Positions 8,545 through 17,975 of a stretch of 64,000 nucleotides of DNA are shown piece by piece. A program made the position numbers and the translations under genes. Within the stretch, counting starts at the first letter, position 1, and every line of letters begins with the position of its first letter. The DNA lies in assembly GCA_947367855.1 (NCBI GenBank), contig CANBFE010000001.1:310001-374000 (forward strand), read 5' to 3'. The notes beneath the pieces were generated by a model, which saw only the letters and a program-made list of their open reading frames with translations, was not told the DNA's origin and did not search any database. Origin of the DNA: an uncultured Lachnospiraceae bacterium (GTDB lineage: Bacteria > Bacillota > Clostridia > Lachnospirales > Lachnospiraceae).

Positions 8545-8572
8545 TTGTTTTACATAGGAGTTGTGGTATAAT
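8545..8572 (+). promoter_or_regulatory. Sigma-A promoter of deoB-prfC
   Basis: TTGTTT at 8545-8550, a 16-bp spacer and a perfect TATAAT at 8567-8572, about 70 bases ahead of deoB. Confidence 0.65.
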
Positions 8573-8644
8573 GTCCTTATTCCCGGCCTTCTGCTTTTTA
8601 TTCCGGCAGGAGGCCGGTATGCATGGAAAGGACGGGAGAGGCCT

Positions 8645-9856
8645 ATGAAAAGAGTGTTTCTGATTGTTTTGGACAGTTTTGGAATCGGGGCCATGGAGGA
8701 CTCGGCTGCTTATGGTGATATTGGTGTAAACACCCTGGGAACCGTCTCCGCAAGCCCTTTTTTACAAATACCCAACATGCGGAAAATGGGATTGTTCCAG
8801 ATTGACGGAGTGAGGGACATTCTGCCCGGGAGCCGCGGGGAAACAGAGCGCCATACGGCCCTTGTAGCCCGTATGAAAGAACGCTCCAGGGGGAAGGATA
8901 CCACCATCGGACACTGGGAGATCGCGGGAGTCTGCTCACCCAGGCCCCTGCCCACTTATCCGGAGGGATTTCCGGGGGAAATACTGGATGAATTCTGCAG
9001 AAGAACCGGCAGGGGGGTGCTCTGCAACAGGCCCTATTCCGGTACTGAGGTGATTCAGGACTATGGGGATGCCCATATGAAAACCGGGGATCTCATCGTG
9101 TACACCTCTGCGGACAGTGTGTTTCAGATCGCGGCGCATGAGGAGATTGTGCCGTTGGAGCAGCTTTACGAATACTGCCGCACTGCCAGGGAGATACTTC
9201 AGGGGGAGCACGGCGTGGGAAGGGTGATTGCCCGTCCGTTTACAGGTTCCCGGGGAGGAGAGTTTAAGAGAACCGCCCACAGGCATGATTTTTCCATTCT
9301 TCCTCCATCCGCCACAATGCTGGACCAGTTGTCGGAAAACGGGAAAGCCGTTATCGCCGTGGGCAAGATTCATGATATCTTTGCCGGAAAGGGGATCACG
9401 GAATCCGTGTACACATCCGGCAATGCAGAGGGAATAGAGCGGACCCTGGAATATCTGGACAGGGATTTTGAGGGGCTGTGTTTTGTGAACCTGGTGGACT
9501 ATGACATGCTCTACGGGCACCGCAGGGATGTGGACGGTTATGCAGGGGCCCTGACCTTTTTTGACAGGAGGCTTCCCGAGATTCTGGGAAAAATGCGGGA
9601 GGAGGACATCCTGATGATGACTGCGGACCATGGCTGCGATCCCGGTTATCTGGCCACCACAGACCACACCAGGGAGTATGTGCCGTTTTTGATGTACGGG
9701 TCCGGAATTGCGCCGGAGAATCTGGGCACAAGGGATACTTTTGCGGACATCGGGGCCACGGTGCTGCATTATTTCGGCATCAGTCCTGCCTTTGCGGGAA
9801 CGTCCATGCTGGACGATAGAAAAACTTTGCGACCTAAAACGGAGGAATATAGATAA
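8645..9856 (+). CDS. deoB: Phosphopentomutase
   Basis: 403 residues from ATG 8645; the in-frame upstream extension overlaps the promoter and is rejected. Interconverts ribose-1-phosphate (or deoxyribose-1-phosphate) and the 5-phosphate in nucleoside salvage. Alkaline-phosphatase-superfamily metal motifs are visible: VLDSFGIGAM with the first Asp, GKDTTIGHWEI with the catalytic Thr, DYDMLYGHRRDV, and TADHGCDPG plus TTDHTREYVP. Cytoplasmic, manganese dependent. The stop codon touches the ATG of prfC, so the two are probably co-transcribed. Confidence 0.96.
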   Translation: MKRVFLIVLDSFGIGAMEDSAAYGDIGVNTLGTVSASPFLQIPNMRKMGLFQIDGVRDILPGSRGETERHTALVARMKERSRGKDTTIGHWEIAGVCSPRPLPTYPEGFPGEILDEFCRRTGRGVLCNRPYSGTEVIQDYGDAHMKTGDLIVYTSADSVFQIAAHEEIVPLEQLYEYCRTAREILQGEHGVGRVIARPFTGSRGGEFKRTAHRHDFSILPPSATMLDQLSENGKAVIAVGKIHDIFAGKGITESVYTSGNAEGIERTLEYLDRDFEGLCFVNLVDYDMLYGHRRDVDGYAGALTFFDRRLPEILGKMREEDILMMTADHGCDPGYLATTDHTREYVPFLMYGSGIAPENLGTRDTFADIGATVLHYFGISPAFAGTSMLDDRKTLRPKTEEYR

Positions 9857-11452
9857 ATGAACGATTATACGGAAGAAATTAACCGCCGCCGCACCTTTGC
9901 GATTATTTCCCATCCGGACGCAGGAAAGACCACCCTTACAGAGAAATTCCTGCTGTACGGCGGCGCAATCAATCTGGCGGGAAGCGTGAAGGGGAAGGCC
10001 ACTGCCAGACATGCGGTTTCCGACTGGATGGAGATAGAGAAAGAGAGGGGAATTTCCGTTACCTCCTCGGTGCTGCAGTTTGAATACGGCGGCTTCTGCA
10101 TCAATATACTGGACACGCCCGGGCATCAGGACTTTTCCGAGGATACCTACCGCACTTTGATGGCGGCGGATTCGGCTGTGATGGTCATAGACGCCTCCAA
10201 GGGTGTGGAGGCCCAGACCAGAAAGCTGTTTAAGGTCTGCGTGATGAGGAAGATCCCCATTTTTACCTTTATCAATAAACTGGACAGGGATGCCAATGAT
10301 ACTTTTGATCTTCTGGACGATATCGAGAAGGAGCTTGGCATTGCCACCTGTCCCCTGAATTGGCCCATCGGTTCCGGAAAGGAGTTCAGGGGGGTTTACG
10401 ACAGGGAGAAAAAGTGCGTGATCTCCTATTCCGATACGGAGAAGGGAACAAAGGAAGGAAAGACCACGGAGATTCCACTGGAGGAAGAGGGGCTTCTGCG
10501 GGAAACCATAGGCGATGCCCCGGTGGACAGGCTTCTGGAGGAGATGGAGCTGTTGGACGGTGCAGGGGCGGATTTTGACCTGGAGGCTGTACGGGCCGGG
10601 GATCTGACGCCGGTGTGCTTCGGCTCCGCGCTGACCAATTTCGGCGTTGAGATCTTCCTGAAGCATTTCCTGGCCATGACTACAACGCCCCTTCCCAGAA
10701 AATCGGATGTCGGCATGATAGAGCCTGCGGAAAAGGAATTCAGCGCCTTTGTGTTTAAGATTCAGGCCAATATGAACAGGGCCCACAGGGACAGGATTGC
10801 TTTCATGCGTATCTGCTCCGGAAAATTTGACGCCCAGATGGAAGTGCGCCATGTGCAGGGAGGCAGGGTAATGAGACTTTCCCAGCCCCAGCAGATCATG
10901 GCGGATGAGAGGAAGATTCTCAGCGAAGCCTATGCGGGGGATATCATTGGGGTATTTGACCCGGGTGTATTCTCCATCGGGGATACCCTGTGCGTACCCA
11001 GGGAAAAATTCTGCTATGAGGGGATTCCCACATTCGCTCCGGAGCATTTTGCCAGGGTGCGCCAGATGGATACCATGAAGCGGAAGCAGTTTGTCAAGGG
11101 AATCGAACAGATCGCCCAGGAGGGCGCCATTCAGATCTTTCAGGAGTACAATACGGGACTGGAGGAAATCATTGTGGGGGTGGTGGGTGTTCTGCAGTTT
11201 GACGTGCTGAAATACCGCCTGGAAAACGAGTACAATGTGGAGATACGTCTGGAGAACCTGCCGTATGAGCACATCCGTTGGATTGAAAACAAAGAGGAAG
11301 TGGATATTGCGAAGCTTACGGGAACCTCGGATATGAAGAAGGTGAAGGACATGAAGGGGAATCCGCTGCTTCTGTTTGTAAATTCCTGGAGTATTGGCAT
11401 GACGCTTGACAGGAACAAAGGATTGGTTTTATCGGAATTCAGTAGAAATTAG
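9857..11452 (+). CDS. prfC: Peptide chain release factor 3
   Basis: 531 residues, standard length. Translational GTPase that recycles RF1/RF2 from terminating ribosomes. G1 SHPDAGKTTL, G2 region with ERGISVT, G3 DTPGHQDFSED and G4 NKLDRD are intact. Domains II and III follow (ICSGKFDAQMEVRHVQGGRV; GVVGVLQFDVLKYRLENEYN). The start codon directly follows the deoB stop. It is distinct from the BipA-type GTPase at 31241. Confidence 0.97.
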   Translation: MNDYTEEINRRRTFAIISHPDAGKTTLTEKFLLYGGAINLAGSVKGKATARHAVSDWMEIEKERGISVTSSVLQFEYGGFCINILDTPGHQDFSEDTYRTLMAADSAVMVIDASKGVEAQTRKLFKVCVMRKIPIFTFINKLDRDANDTFDLLDDIEKELGIATCPLNWPIGSGKEFRGVYDREKKCVISYSDTEKGTKEGKTTEIPLEEEGLLRETIGDAPVDRLLEEMELLDGAGADFDLEAVRAGDLTPVCFGSALTNFGVEIFLKHFLAMTTTPLPRKSDVGMIEPAEKEFSAFVFKIQANMNRAHRDRIAFMRICSGKFDAQMEVRHVQGGRVMRLSQPQQIMADERKILSEAYAGDIIGVFDPGVFSIGDTLCVPREKFCYEGIPTFAPEHFARVRQMDTMKRKQFVKGIEQIAQEGAIQIFQEYNTGLEEIIVGVVGVLQFDVLKYRLENEYNVEIRLENLPYEHIRWIENKEEVDIAKLTGTSDMKKVKDMKGNPLLLFVNSWSIGMTLDRNKGLVLSEFSRN

Positions 11453-11476
11453 GGGCAGTGTAAAGGGGAGCCGGTA

Positions 11477-12733
11477 ATGAGGAAGAGGACGGGCAGATTT
11501 GCGCTTCTCCTGTGGGTGGCGCTTTTGTGCGGGAAAACCACAGGATGTGCGGATACAGGGATTTTGGATGAAATTCCCAGGGATTTTGCGATGCTGTGGG
11601 GAGAATCTGAGACGGTTTCCGGTGAGACTGCCTCCCCGGAGCCGCTTCCGGAGGAAGAGGAGGAACCGGCGGTATGCTTTCTGGCGGAGGAGGCTTCCAG
11701 ATATGCCTACAACAGTCTGGACAGGGCGGAACAGATCTGGTACCGTGACATGGAGCAGATTCTGGGGAGCCTTGGGAAGGAGGAGCGGCTGAGCCAGTCA
11801 GGCCTTGCGGAAGGGCTTGACGACACGGATATTGACAGAATTTTTCAGTGTGTCCTCAGTGATCATCCGGAATTATTTTATGTGGAGGGTTATTCCTATG
11901 TAAAGTATACCCGGGGGGAGAAGGTCAATGCGTTGGATTTTTCAGGCACTTACAGTATGGACGCAGAGACTGCCCTGGCGCGCCGGGAGGAGATTTCTGC
12001 AGCTGTGGAGGAGCTTATTGCGGGTGTCAGCCAGGAGGCCTCGGATTACGAGAAGGTAAAGTATGTATATGAGACTCTGATCCGGAATACGGATTATGAC
12101 CTGAATGCCCCGGATAACCAGAATATCTATTCCGTTTTTGTGAGACATTTTTCCGTATGTCAGGGCTATGCAAAAGCCACCCAGTATCTGCTGAACAGGC
12201 TCGGAGTGGAATGCAGCCTGGTGCTTGGGACAGTTGAGACCGGGGAGGGACATGCCTGGAATCTGGTGAATGTGGACGGTGAATATTATTATCTGGACAC
12301 CACCTGGGGAGATGTATCCTACAGGACGGAAGGGACTTCCGCGCCGGAGCAGGAGGGCGGTATCGTCATGCCGGAAATCAATTATGATTACCTCAATGTC
12401 ACTACGGAAGAGCTTCTGCGCACCCATTCCATCGGAGGGGAGGTGCCAATGCCGCTGTGTACGGCCAGGGCGGCCAACTACTATGTGCGGGAAGGGGCTT
12501 TTTTCACTTCCTATGACAGGGAGCAGATGGCGGTTCTGTTTGGGAACGCCCTGGAAAAGGGCAGGAAGGATGTAACCGTAAAGTGCGCAGACCAGGCCTG
12601 CTATGAAGAAATCCTCACCAGGCTGATAGAGGAACAGGAGATTTTCGATTACCTGTCGGATGGGGAGAGCCAGATTGCCTATGCCCAGAACGAAAAACAA
12701 CTGTCACTGACATTTTGGGTGACAAATGAATAG
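11477..12733 (+). CDS. Exported transglutaminase-like protein (second paralogue)
   Basis: 418 residues. N-terminal signal (FALLLWVALLCGKTTGC) with a possible but non-classical lipobox cysteine. It is followed by an acidic linker, a block CVLSDHPELFYVEGYSYVKY equivalent to the one in the 1544 gene, and a transglutaminase core with Cys228 (FSVCQGYA), His259 (GHAWNLV) and Asp274 (YLDTTWGD). The spacing of the triad matches that of the first paralogue. Closest known architecture is the secreted transglutaminase-domain lipoproteins of Clostridia; target unknown. It starts 24 bases after prfC and may be read through from the deoB promoter. Confidence 0.8.
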   Translation: MRKRTGRFALLLWVALLCGKTTGCADTGILDEIPRDFAMLWGESETVSGETASPEPLPEEEEEPAVCFLAEEASRYAYNSLDRAEQIWYRDMEQILGSLGKEERLSQSGLAEGLDDTDIDRIFQCVLSDHPELFYVEGYSYVKYTRGEKVNALDFSGTYSMDAETALARREEISAAVEELIAGVSQEASDYEKVKYVYETLIRNTDYDLNAPDNQNIYSVFVRHFSVCQGYAKATQYLLNRLGVECSLVLGTVETGEGHAWNLVNVDGEYYYLDTTWGDVSYRTEGTSAPEQEGGIVMPEINYDYLNVTTEELLRTHSIGGEVPMPLCTARAANYYVREGAFFTSYDREQMAVLFGNALEKGRKDVTVKCADQACYEEILTRLIEEQEIFDYLSDGESQIAYAQNEKQLSLTFWVTNE

Positions 12734-12748
12734 AAGATGTGGTATACT
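12719..12748 (+). promoter_or_regulatory. Candidate sigma-A promoter of the asp23-nusB operon
   Basis: GTGACA at 12719-12724, an 18-bp spacer and TATACT at 12743-12748, overlapping the stop of the preceding gene and ~50 bases before the Asp23 start codon. Confidence 0.5.
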
Positions 12749-12797
12749 ACACAATATATGGTTATACATGCGGAGCTTATTATAGGAGGACTCTTTT

Positions 12798-13172
12798 ATG
12801 GAGAAGGAAACGGGTAACAGTACAGTGCTGAAGGAAGAGGAAAAAGTAGGTATGGTGCAGATAGCAGACGACGTGGTGGCCATGATAGCGTCTCTGGCAG
12901 CCACAGAGGTGGAAGGCGTCAGCTGCCTGGCAGGGAATATTACCAATGAGATGATCAGCAGGGTGGGAGTGAAGAAGCTGTCAAAGTCCGTGAGAGTGAC
13001 TGTGGAGGAACGGAAGGTAAAGGTTGATCTGGCCCTGACCATGGAGTACGGTTACGGGATACCTGCCACCTGCCATCAGGTACAGGGCAAGGTGAAGGCT
13101 GCTGTCGAAAATATGACAGGTCTTAACTGCAGTGATGTAAATATACGAATAGCCGGGGTAAAGGTCAGGTAG
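12798..13172 (+). CDS. Asp23/Gls24 family envelope stress protein
   Basis: 124 residues. The conserved core GMVQIADDVVAMIASLAATE and VEERKVKVDLALTMEYG identifies DUF322 (Asp23/Gls24, also called AmaP-associated). In staphylococci Asp23 is membrane-associated via AmaP and linked to cell-wall stress; no AmaP gene is beside it here. In Clostridia the gene commonly stands immediately ahead of nusB, as here. Strong TAGGAGG is nine bases before ATG. Confidence 0.92.
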   Translation: MEKETGNSTVLKEEEKVGMVQIADDVVAMIASLAATEVEGVSCLAGNITNEMISRVGVKKLSKSVRVTVEERKVKVDLALTMEYGYGIPATCHQVQGKVKAAVENMTGLNCSDVNIRIAGVKVR

Positions 13173-13181
13173 GAAGATACA

Positions 13182-13589
13182 ATGGGACGACATGAGCAGA
13201 GAGAACAGGTTTTCAGGCTTTTGTTTCAGGTGGAATTTCACAGGCCGGAAGAAATGCCGAGGCAGATGAGACTGTTTCTGGAGGATAACGAGGAGATCGT
13301 ATCCCAGAAGGATGCCGACTCCATTGAGGAGCGGTGTAGTAAGATCAGGGAGAAGATACCGGAGATAGACAGGCTGATAGACGACAATACGGTAGGTTGG
13401 GAGACTGCGCGTATGGGAAAGGCGGAGCTAGCCGTTCTGCGTCTGGCTGTCTATGAGATGCGTTTTGACGATGACATTCCCGCGGGAGTGGCCATTGACG
13501 AGGCGGTGGAGATAGCGAAGAAATACGGACAGGAGAGCTCCGGCGGTTTCGTCAACGCCATTCTGGCCAAGATTGTGAAATTAGATTAA
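13182..13589 (+). CDS. nusB: Transcription antitermination factor NusB
   Basis: 135 residues, normal size. Opening GRHEQREQVFRLLFQVEF and the closing helix block AIDEAVEIAKKYGQESSGGF with NAILAKI are diagnostic. Binds boxA RNA with NusE to support antitermination on rRNA operons. Starts nine bases after the Asp23-family gene. Confidence 0.97.
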   Translation: MGRHEQREQVFRLLFQVEFHRPEEMPRQMRLFLEDNEEIVSQKDADSIEERCSKIREKIPEIDRLIDDNTVGWETARMGKAELAVLRLAVYEMRFDDDIPAGVAIDEAVEIAKKYGQESSGGFVNAILAKIVKLD

Positions 13590-13616
13590 CGGCCCAGGCA
13601 GGCCGGGCAAAGCCAG

Positions 13617-14849
13617 GTGATTGAGATTCGGAATATTTATACCGTAGGACAATTAAATTCCTATATCAGAAATATGTTCACACAGGATTATATGCTGCGG
13701 GGGCTCTTCGTCAGGGGAGAGGTGAGCAACTGCAAGTACCATTCCTCCGGACATATTTATTTCACGTTGAAGGATTCCAAGGGGACCATAAGCTGCGTAA
13801 TGTTTGCGGGCAGCCGTGCGGGTCTCTCTTTTCGTATGTCCGAAGGCCAGCAGGTGGTGGCCGGGGGATATGTTGACGTGTACGAGAGGGACGGAAAATA
13901 CCAGTTCTATGCCAGGGAGATTCTGTTGGACGGCTGCGGGCTTCTCTATGAGAAGTTTGAGCAGATGAAACGGGAGCTCCAGGAACAGGGCATGTTTTCC
14001 CAGGAGTACAAGCAGCCTGTACCCAGGTTTATCCGGACGTTGGGAGTGGTGACGGCGGATACCGGGGCGGCTGTGAGGGATATTATCCAGGTGGCTGGCA
14101 GGCGGAACCCCTATGTGCAGATTATCCTGTACCCGGCCATAGTACAGGGAGACGGCGCCGTGCACAGTATTGTGCAGGGGATTCATGCCCTGGAAGCCCT
14201 GGGTGTGGATGTGATGATCGTTGGCCGGGGCGGGGGATCCATAGAGGACCTGTGGGCTTTTAACGAGCGGGAGGTGGCGCAGGCTGTATTTGACTGCAGT
14301 GTCCCCGTGATTTCCGCTGTGGGCCATGAGACGGATACCACCATCATTGATTTTGTGGCGGATCTGCGCGCGCCTACGCCCTCCGCGGCAGCGGAACTGG
14401 CTGTGACCGATATCCGGGAGATTTTTGCGCAGCTTTCCGCTTACCGGGACGCCCTGGACCGGCTGATGGGGGGGATCATTGAGGAAAGGCGCAGTCTGGT
14501 TCAAAAATGGAAGCTTCGCCTGAAGATAGCCAGTCCGGAGTACAGGATCAGCCAGAAGAAAATGGAGCTTATGTCTGCGGAGGACAGGCTGCGGGAGCGG
14601 ATGAAATATCTTCTGGAGAAAAGGAGACATGCCCTGGCGCTCTATGCGGAGCGTATGAAGGGGCTTTCTCCGTTGGAGAGACTGTGTGGCGGTTATTCCT
14701 ATGTGGAAGATGAGAATGGCGGGAATATCCGCTCCGTGAGGCAGGTGCGCAGGGGACAGGTCCTGAGAATCCGCGTGTCGGACGGCGTTATCGGGGCGGA
14801 AGTGACGGAGGCGAAGGCAGAAAAGCAGGGACAGGACAGAGAGGAATGA
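13617..14849 (+). CDS. xseA: Exodeoxyribonuclease VII large subunit
   Basis: 410 residues. N-terminal OB-fold (GEVSNCKYHSSGHIYFTLKD), central catalytic domain (GVVTADTGAAVRDI, DVMIVGRGGGSIEDLWAFNE, SAVGHETDTTIIDFVADLRA) and C-terminal coiled coil. Forms the ssDNA exonuclease with XseB. Start is GTG 13617; no closer ATG fits the family N-terminus. Gap to xseB is four bases, consistent with coupling. Confidence 0.96.
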   Translation: MIEIRNIYTVGQLNSYIRNMFTQDYMLRGLFVRGEVSNCKYHSSGHIYFTLKDSKGTISCVMFAGSRAGLSFRMSEGQQVVAGGYVDVYERDGKYQFYAREILLDGCGLLYEKFEQMKRELQEQGMFSQEYKQPVPRFIRTLGVVTADTGAAVRDIIQVAGRRNPYVQIILYPAIVQGDGAVHSIVQGIHALEALGVDVMIVGRGGGSIEDLWAFNEREVAQAVFDCSVPVISAVGHETDTTIIDFVADLRAPTPSAAAELAVTDIREIFAQLSAYRDALDRLMGGIIEERRSLVQKWKLRLKIASPEYRISQKKMELMSAEDRLRERMKYLLEKRRHALALYAERMKGLSPLERLCGGYSYVEDENGGNIRSVRQVRRGQVLRIRVSDGVIGAEVTEAKAEKQGQDREE

Positions 14850-14853
14850 GCAT

Positions 14854-15093
14854 ATGGGCGGCAGGAAAAAGGAGCCCGGTCTGGAGGAGAATTTTGCCAG
14901 ACTGGAGGAGATGATAGAACATCTGGAGGATGACGGTATTTCCCTGGAGGAGGCATTCCGTATTTACGGAGAGGGAATGACAGTGCTCAGGAAGTGCAGT
15001 GATCAGATAGACAGGGTGGAGAAACAGGTGCTGAAGCTTACGGTGGAAGGTCGGCTGGAGGAGTTGGATCATGAGGGAAACGAAGAGCTTTGA
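14854..15093 (+). CDS. xseB: Exodeoxyribonuclease VII small subunit
   Basis: 79 residues, typical. LEENFARLEEMIEHLEDDGI and SLEEAFRIYGEGM are the family signature; the rest is a helical hairpin that packs on XseA. Its last 23 bases overlap the start of ispA in another frame, indicating translational coupling. Confidence 0.95.
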   Translation: MGGRKKEPGLEENFARLEEMIEHLEDDGISLEEAFRIYGEGMTVLRKCSDQIDRVEKQVLKLTVEGRLEELDHEGNEEL

Positions 15094-16039
15094 CAGGGAA
15101 GCGGATTTTGACAGGGAGCTTGGGCAGGTGACGGCCATGGCGGAGGAGGAGATCCGGCGCCATCTCCCGGAGGAGAAGGGGGAGCAGAGGCAGGTTATAC
15201 AGGCCATGAATTATTCCCTTACAGTGGGAGGAAAGCGGCTGCGTCCGGTACTGATGTGGGAGACATTCCGGATGTGCGGAGGCTCCGGAACGGATATTGT
15301 GGGCTGTTTTATGGCTGCCATTGAGATGATCCACACCTATTCCCTTGTTCATGACGATCTTCCGGCCATGGACAATGACAGGTACCGCAGGGGTGCGGAG
15401 ACTACATGGTATAAATACGGGGATGCCATGGGGATTCTTGCCGGGGACGGTCTGCTGAATTATGCCTTTGAGACTGCCCTGAAAGCCCTGGAATACTGTG
15501 TGGGAAAGCAGGATATGACAGACCGGGAAAAACTCCTGCAGACAGGCAGGGTGCAGCAGGCGCTTTCCGTTCTGGCAGGGAAGGCGGGAATCCACGGTAT
15601 GGTCGGGGGACAGGCTGTGGATGTCTGGCAGGAGGAAGAGACAGGGGGAAGAAGCCTTACGGAGGAACAGCTTCTTTTCATCCATGAGCATAAGACGGCA
15701 GCCCTGATTCAGGCAGCCATGATGGCAGGGGCCATTCTTGCCGGGGCAGACAGGGAGCAGACCGGAAAGATTGAAAAATGCGCTCTCAATATAGGGATTG
15801 CCTTTCAGATTCAGGACGATATTCTGGATGTGGTGGGAGACAGCAGGGAACTGGGTAAGGCCACGGGAAGTGACGCCATGAATCATAAGAGGACTTATGT
15901 GGATCTGAAGGGCCTGGAGCAGGCGAAAGCTGATGTGGAGGCATTGTCACGGGAAGCGGCCGCTATTCTGGATGATTTTCCAGGGGAACATGAATTTCTG
16001 AAGAATTTGATCCTGCATCTGATATACAGACGGAAATGA
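15071..16039 (+). CDS. ispA: Farnesyl/geranyl diphosphate synthase
   Basis: 322 residues, slightly longer than the usual ~295 because of an N-terminal extension of about 15 residues. Trans-prenyltransferase condensing IPP with DMAPP/GPP. First Asp-rich motif DDLPAMDND starts at residue 95 and second IQDDILD has its Asp at 249; GGKRLRPVL and TAALIQAAM motifs are present. Chain length looks like the C15 type but cannot be fixed by eye. It feeds on IPP from the adjacent dxs pathway. Confidence 0.93.
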   Translation: MRETKSFDREADFDRELGQVTAMAEEEIRRHLPEEKGEQRQVIQAMNYSLTVGGKRLRPVLMWETFRMCGGSGTDIVGCFMAAIEMIHTYSLVHDDLPAMDNDRYRRGAETTWYKYGDAMGILAGDGLLNYAFETALKALEYCVGKQDMTDREKLLQTGRVQQALSVLAGKAGIHGMVGGQAVDVWQEEETGGRSLTEEQLLFIHEHKTAALIQAAMMAGAILAGADREQTGKIEKCALNIGIAFQIQDDILDVVGDSRELGKATGSDAMNHKRTYVDLKGLEQAKADVEALSREAAAILDDFPGEHEFLKNLILHLIYRRK

Positions 16040-16112
16040 TGTGATAGATACGGGGAAGCGACAGAAGAACGAAAGACCGGGGAGAACACATCGGAAAGGA
16101 TATGGTTGGACT

Positions 16113-17975
16113 ATGCTGCTGGAGACCATAGAACAGGCAAATGATATCAAAAAGATAAGGAAAGAGGATCTGAATATCCTGGCCCAGGAGATACGGGAAT
16201 TTCTGATCAGGACCATCAGTGTTACAGGGGGGCATCTGGGCTCCAACCTGGGGGCAGTGGAGCTGACCATGGCGCTCCATCTGGCTCTGAACCTGCCGGA
16301 GGATAAGATCGTCTGGGACGTGGGGCACCAGTCCTACACTCATAAAATTCTCACCGGACGTAAGGGCGGTTTCGAATCTTTGCGCCAGTTTCATGGCCTC
16401 AGCGGTTTTCCCAAGAGAAAAGAAAGCGACTGCGATGTTTTTGACACGGGGCACAGCTCCACTTCTGTTTCCGCAGGCCTGGGGCTTGTGAAGGCAAGGG
16501 ACATTACGGGCGGAAAACAGACGGTCATTTCCGTGATCGGGGACGGTTCCCTGACAGGGGGCATGGCCTATGAAGCCCTGAACAATGCGTCCAAGCTGGA
16601 GACTAACTTTATCATTATCCTGAACGACAATAATATGTCCATTTCCGAGAACGTGGGAGGGGTATCCAAGTATCTGAACAATATCCGTACCGCCACCAGT
16701 TATCTGGACCTGAAAAAGGGGATTTACAATGTCCTCCAGGGCACCAAAAGGGGGGACAGCGCCATCAGCCGGATCCGCAGGGCAAAGAGCAGTTTCAAGC
16801 AGCTGGTGATTCCGGGCATGCTGTTTGAGGATATGGGAATCACCTACCTGGGGCCTGTGGACGGCCACGATATTCCGTCCATGGTGTCTGTGATCAACGA
16901 TGCCAAGCGGGTGGAGGGCCCGGTGATGATTCATGTGCTGACGCAGAAGGGAAAGGGGTACAGGCCTGCGGAGCGCCATCCGGCAAGGTTTCACGGGACA
17001 GAGCCTTTTGCCATTGAGACAGGGCTGCCTTCCAGGCCCAGAACCGCGGCCAATTATACGGATATTTTTTCCACGGTGATGTGCAAGCTGGGGCAGCGGG
17101 ATGAAAAGATTGTGGCCATTACGGCTGCCATGCCGGACGGGACCGGACTGAAGCGTTTTCACAATATATACCCGGAAAGATTCTTCGACGTGGGCATAGC
17201 GGAGGAGCATGCGGTGACTTTTGCGGCCGGACTGGCTGCGGGAGGCATGAAGCCCATTGTGGCGGTCTATTCCTCCTTTTTGCAGAGAGCCTATGACCAG
17301 ATTCTGCATGATGTCTGTATTCAGAATCTGCCGGTGGTATTTGCCATAGACAGGGCCGGGCTTGTGGGCAGCGACGGGGAGACCCATCAGGGTATTTTTG
17401 ACTTTACCTATCTGTCCGGAATTCCGAATATGCATGTATGTGCTCCCAAAAACAAATGGGAGTTGTCGGACATGATGAAATTTGCCGTGGGGCTGGGCAG
17501 GCCCATAGCGGTGCGTTATCCCCGGGGGACGGCGTACATAGGGCTGAAGGAGCACAGGGCGCCGGTTGAGTTGGGAAAGGCGGAATGGATTTACAGGGAA
17601 AGGGAGATTGCCCTCTTTGCAGTGGGCAGCATGGTGAAGACAGGGGAGGCCGTGAGGGACGGGCTGAAGGAAAAGGGCTTTGACGTGAGCCTGGTGAATG
17701 CCCGTTTTGTAAAGCCCATCGACGAGGAGGCTCTGAGGGAGGCTTCCAGGGACCATAAATTGATTGTCACCATGGAGGAAAATGTAGCCTGCGGCGGATA
17801 CGGGGAAAAAGTCCTGGATTATATGAACCGCAGCGGCTGTCCGGGCCGTGTGCTGAATATTGCCATTCCGGACGCCTATGTGGAGCACGGGAACGTGGAG
17901 CTGCTGAAACAGGAGATCGGTATTGACGCCGTAAGTATTGTGGAGCGGATTTGTGAGGTTTGTGACTGGAAATGA
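16113..17975 (+). CDS. dxs: 1-deoxy-D-xylulose-5-phosphate synthase
   Basis: 620 residues from ATG 16113 (MLLETIEQANDIKKI), the usual Dxs beginning; a GTG at 16041 in frame would add 24 unlikely residues. First step of the MEP isoprenoid pathway: pyruvate plus glyceraldehyde-3-phosphate, thiamine diphosphate dependent. Seen: TGGHLGSNLGAVELT, the TPP motif GDGSLTGGMAYEALNN, FDVGIAEEHAVTFAAG with the catalytic Glu, and DRAGLVGSDGETHQG. Overlaps tlyA by ATGA. Confidence 0.97.
   Translation: MLLETIEQANDIKKIRKEDLNILAQEIREFLIRTISVTGGHLGSNLGAVELTMALHLALNLPEDKIVWDVGHQSYTHKILTGRKGGFESLRQFHGLSGFPKRKESDCDVFDTGHSSTSVSAGLGLVKARDITGGKQTVISVIGDGSLTGGMAYEALNNASKLETNFIIILNDNNMSISENVGGVSKYLNNIRTATSYLDLKKGIYNVLQGTKRGDSAISRIRRAKSSFKQLVIPGMLFEDMGITYLGPVDGHDIPSMVSVINDAKRVEGPVMIHVLTQKGKGYRPAERHPARFHGTEPFAIETGLPSRPRTAANYTDIFSTVMCKLGQRDEKIVAITAAMPDGTGLKRFHNIYPERFFDVGIAEEHAVTFAAGLAAGGMKPIVAVYSSFLQRAYDQILHDVCIQNLPVVFAIDRAGLVGSDGETHQGIFDFTYLSGIPNMHVCAPKNKWELSDMMKFAVGLGRPIAVRYPRGTAYIGLKEHRAPVELGKAEWIYREREIALFAVGSMVKTGEAVRDGLKEKGFDVSLVNARFVKPIDEEALREASRDHKLIVTMEENVACGGYGEKVLDYMNRSGCPGRVLNIAIPDAYVEHGNVELLKQEIGIDAVSIVERICEVCDWK

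Noticed and set aside
8936..11272. 778-codon open frame on the minus strand
   Set aside because: It lies wholly antisense to deoB and prfC, whose motifs are clear. Long mirror frames arise from codon bias in this GC-rich segment; no domain is visible in it.
16041..16112. GTG start 24 codons upstream for dxs
   Set aside because: The added residues do not resemble any Dxs N-terminus; family members begin at the MLLETI position.
15963..17888. 641-codon open frame on the minus strand
   Set aside because: Antisense to dxs, which has all catalytic motifs. A shadow of the coding strand.
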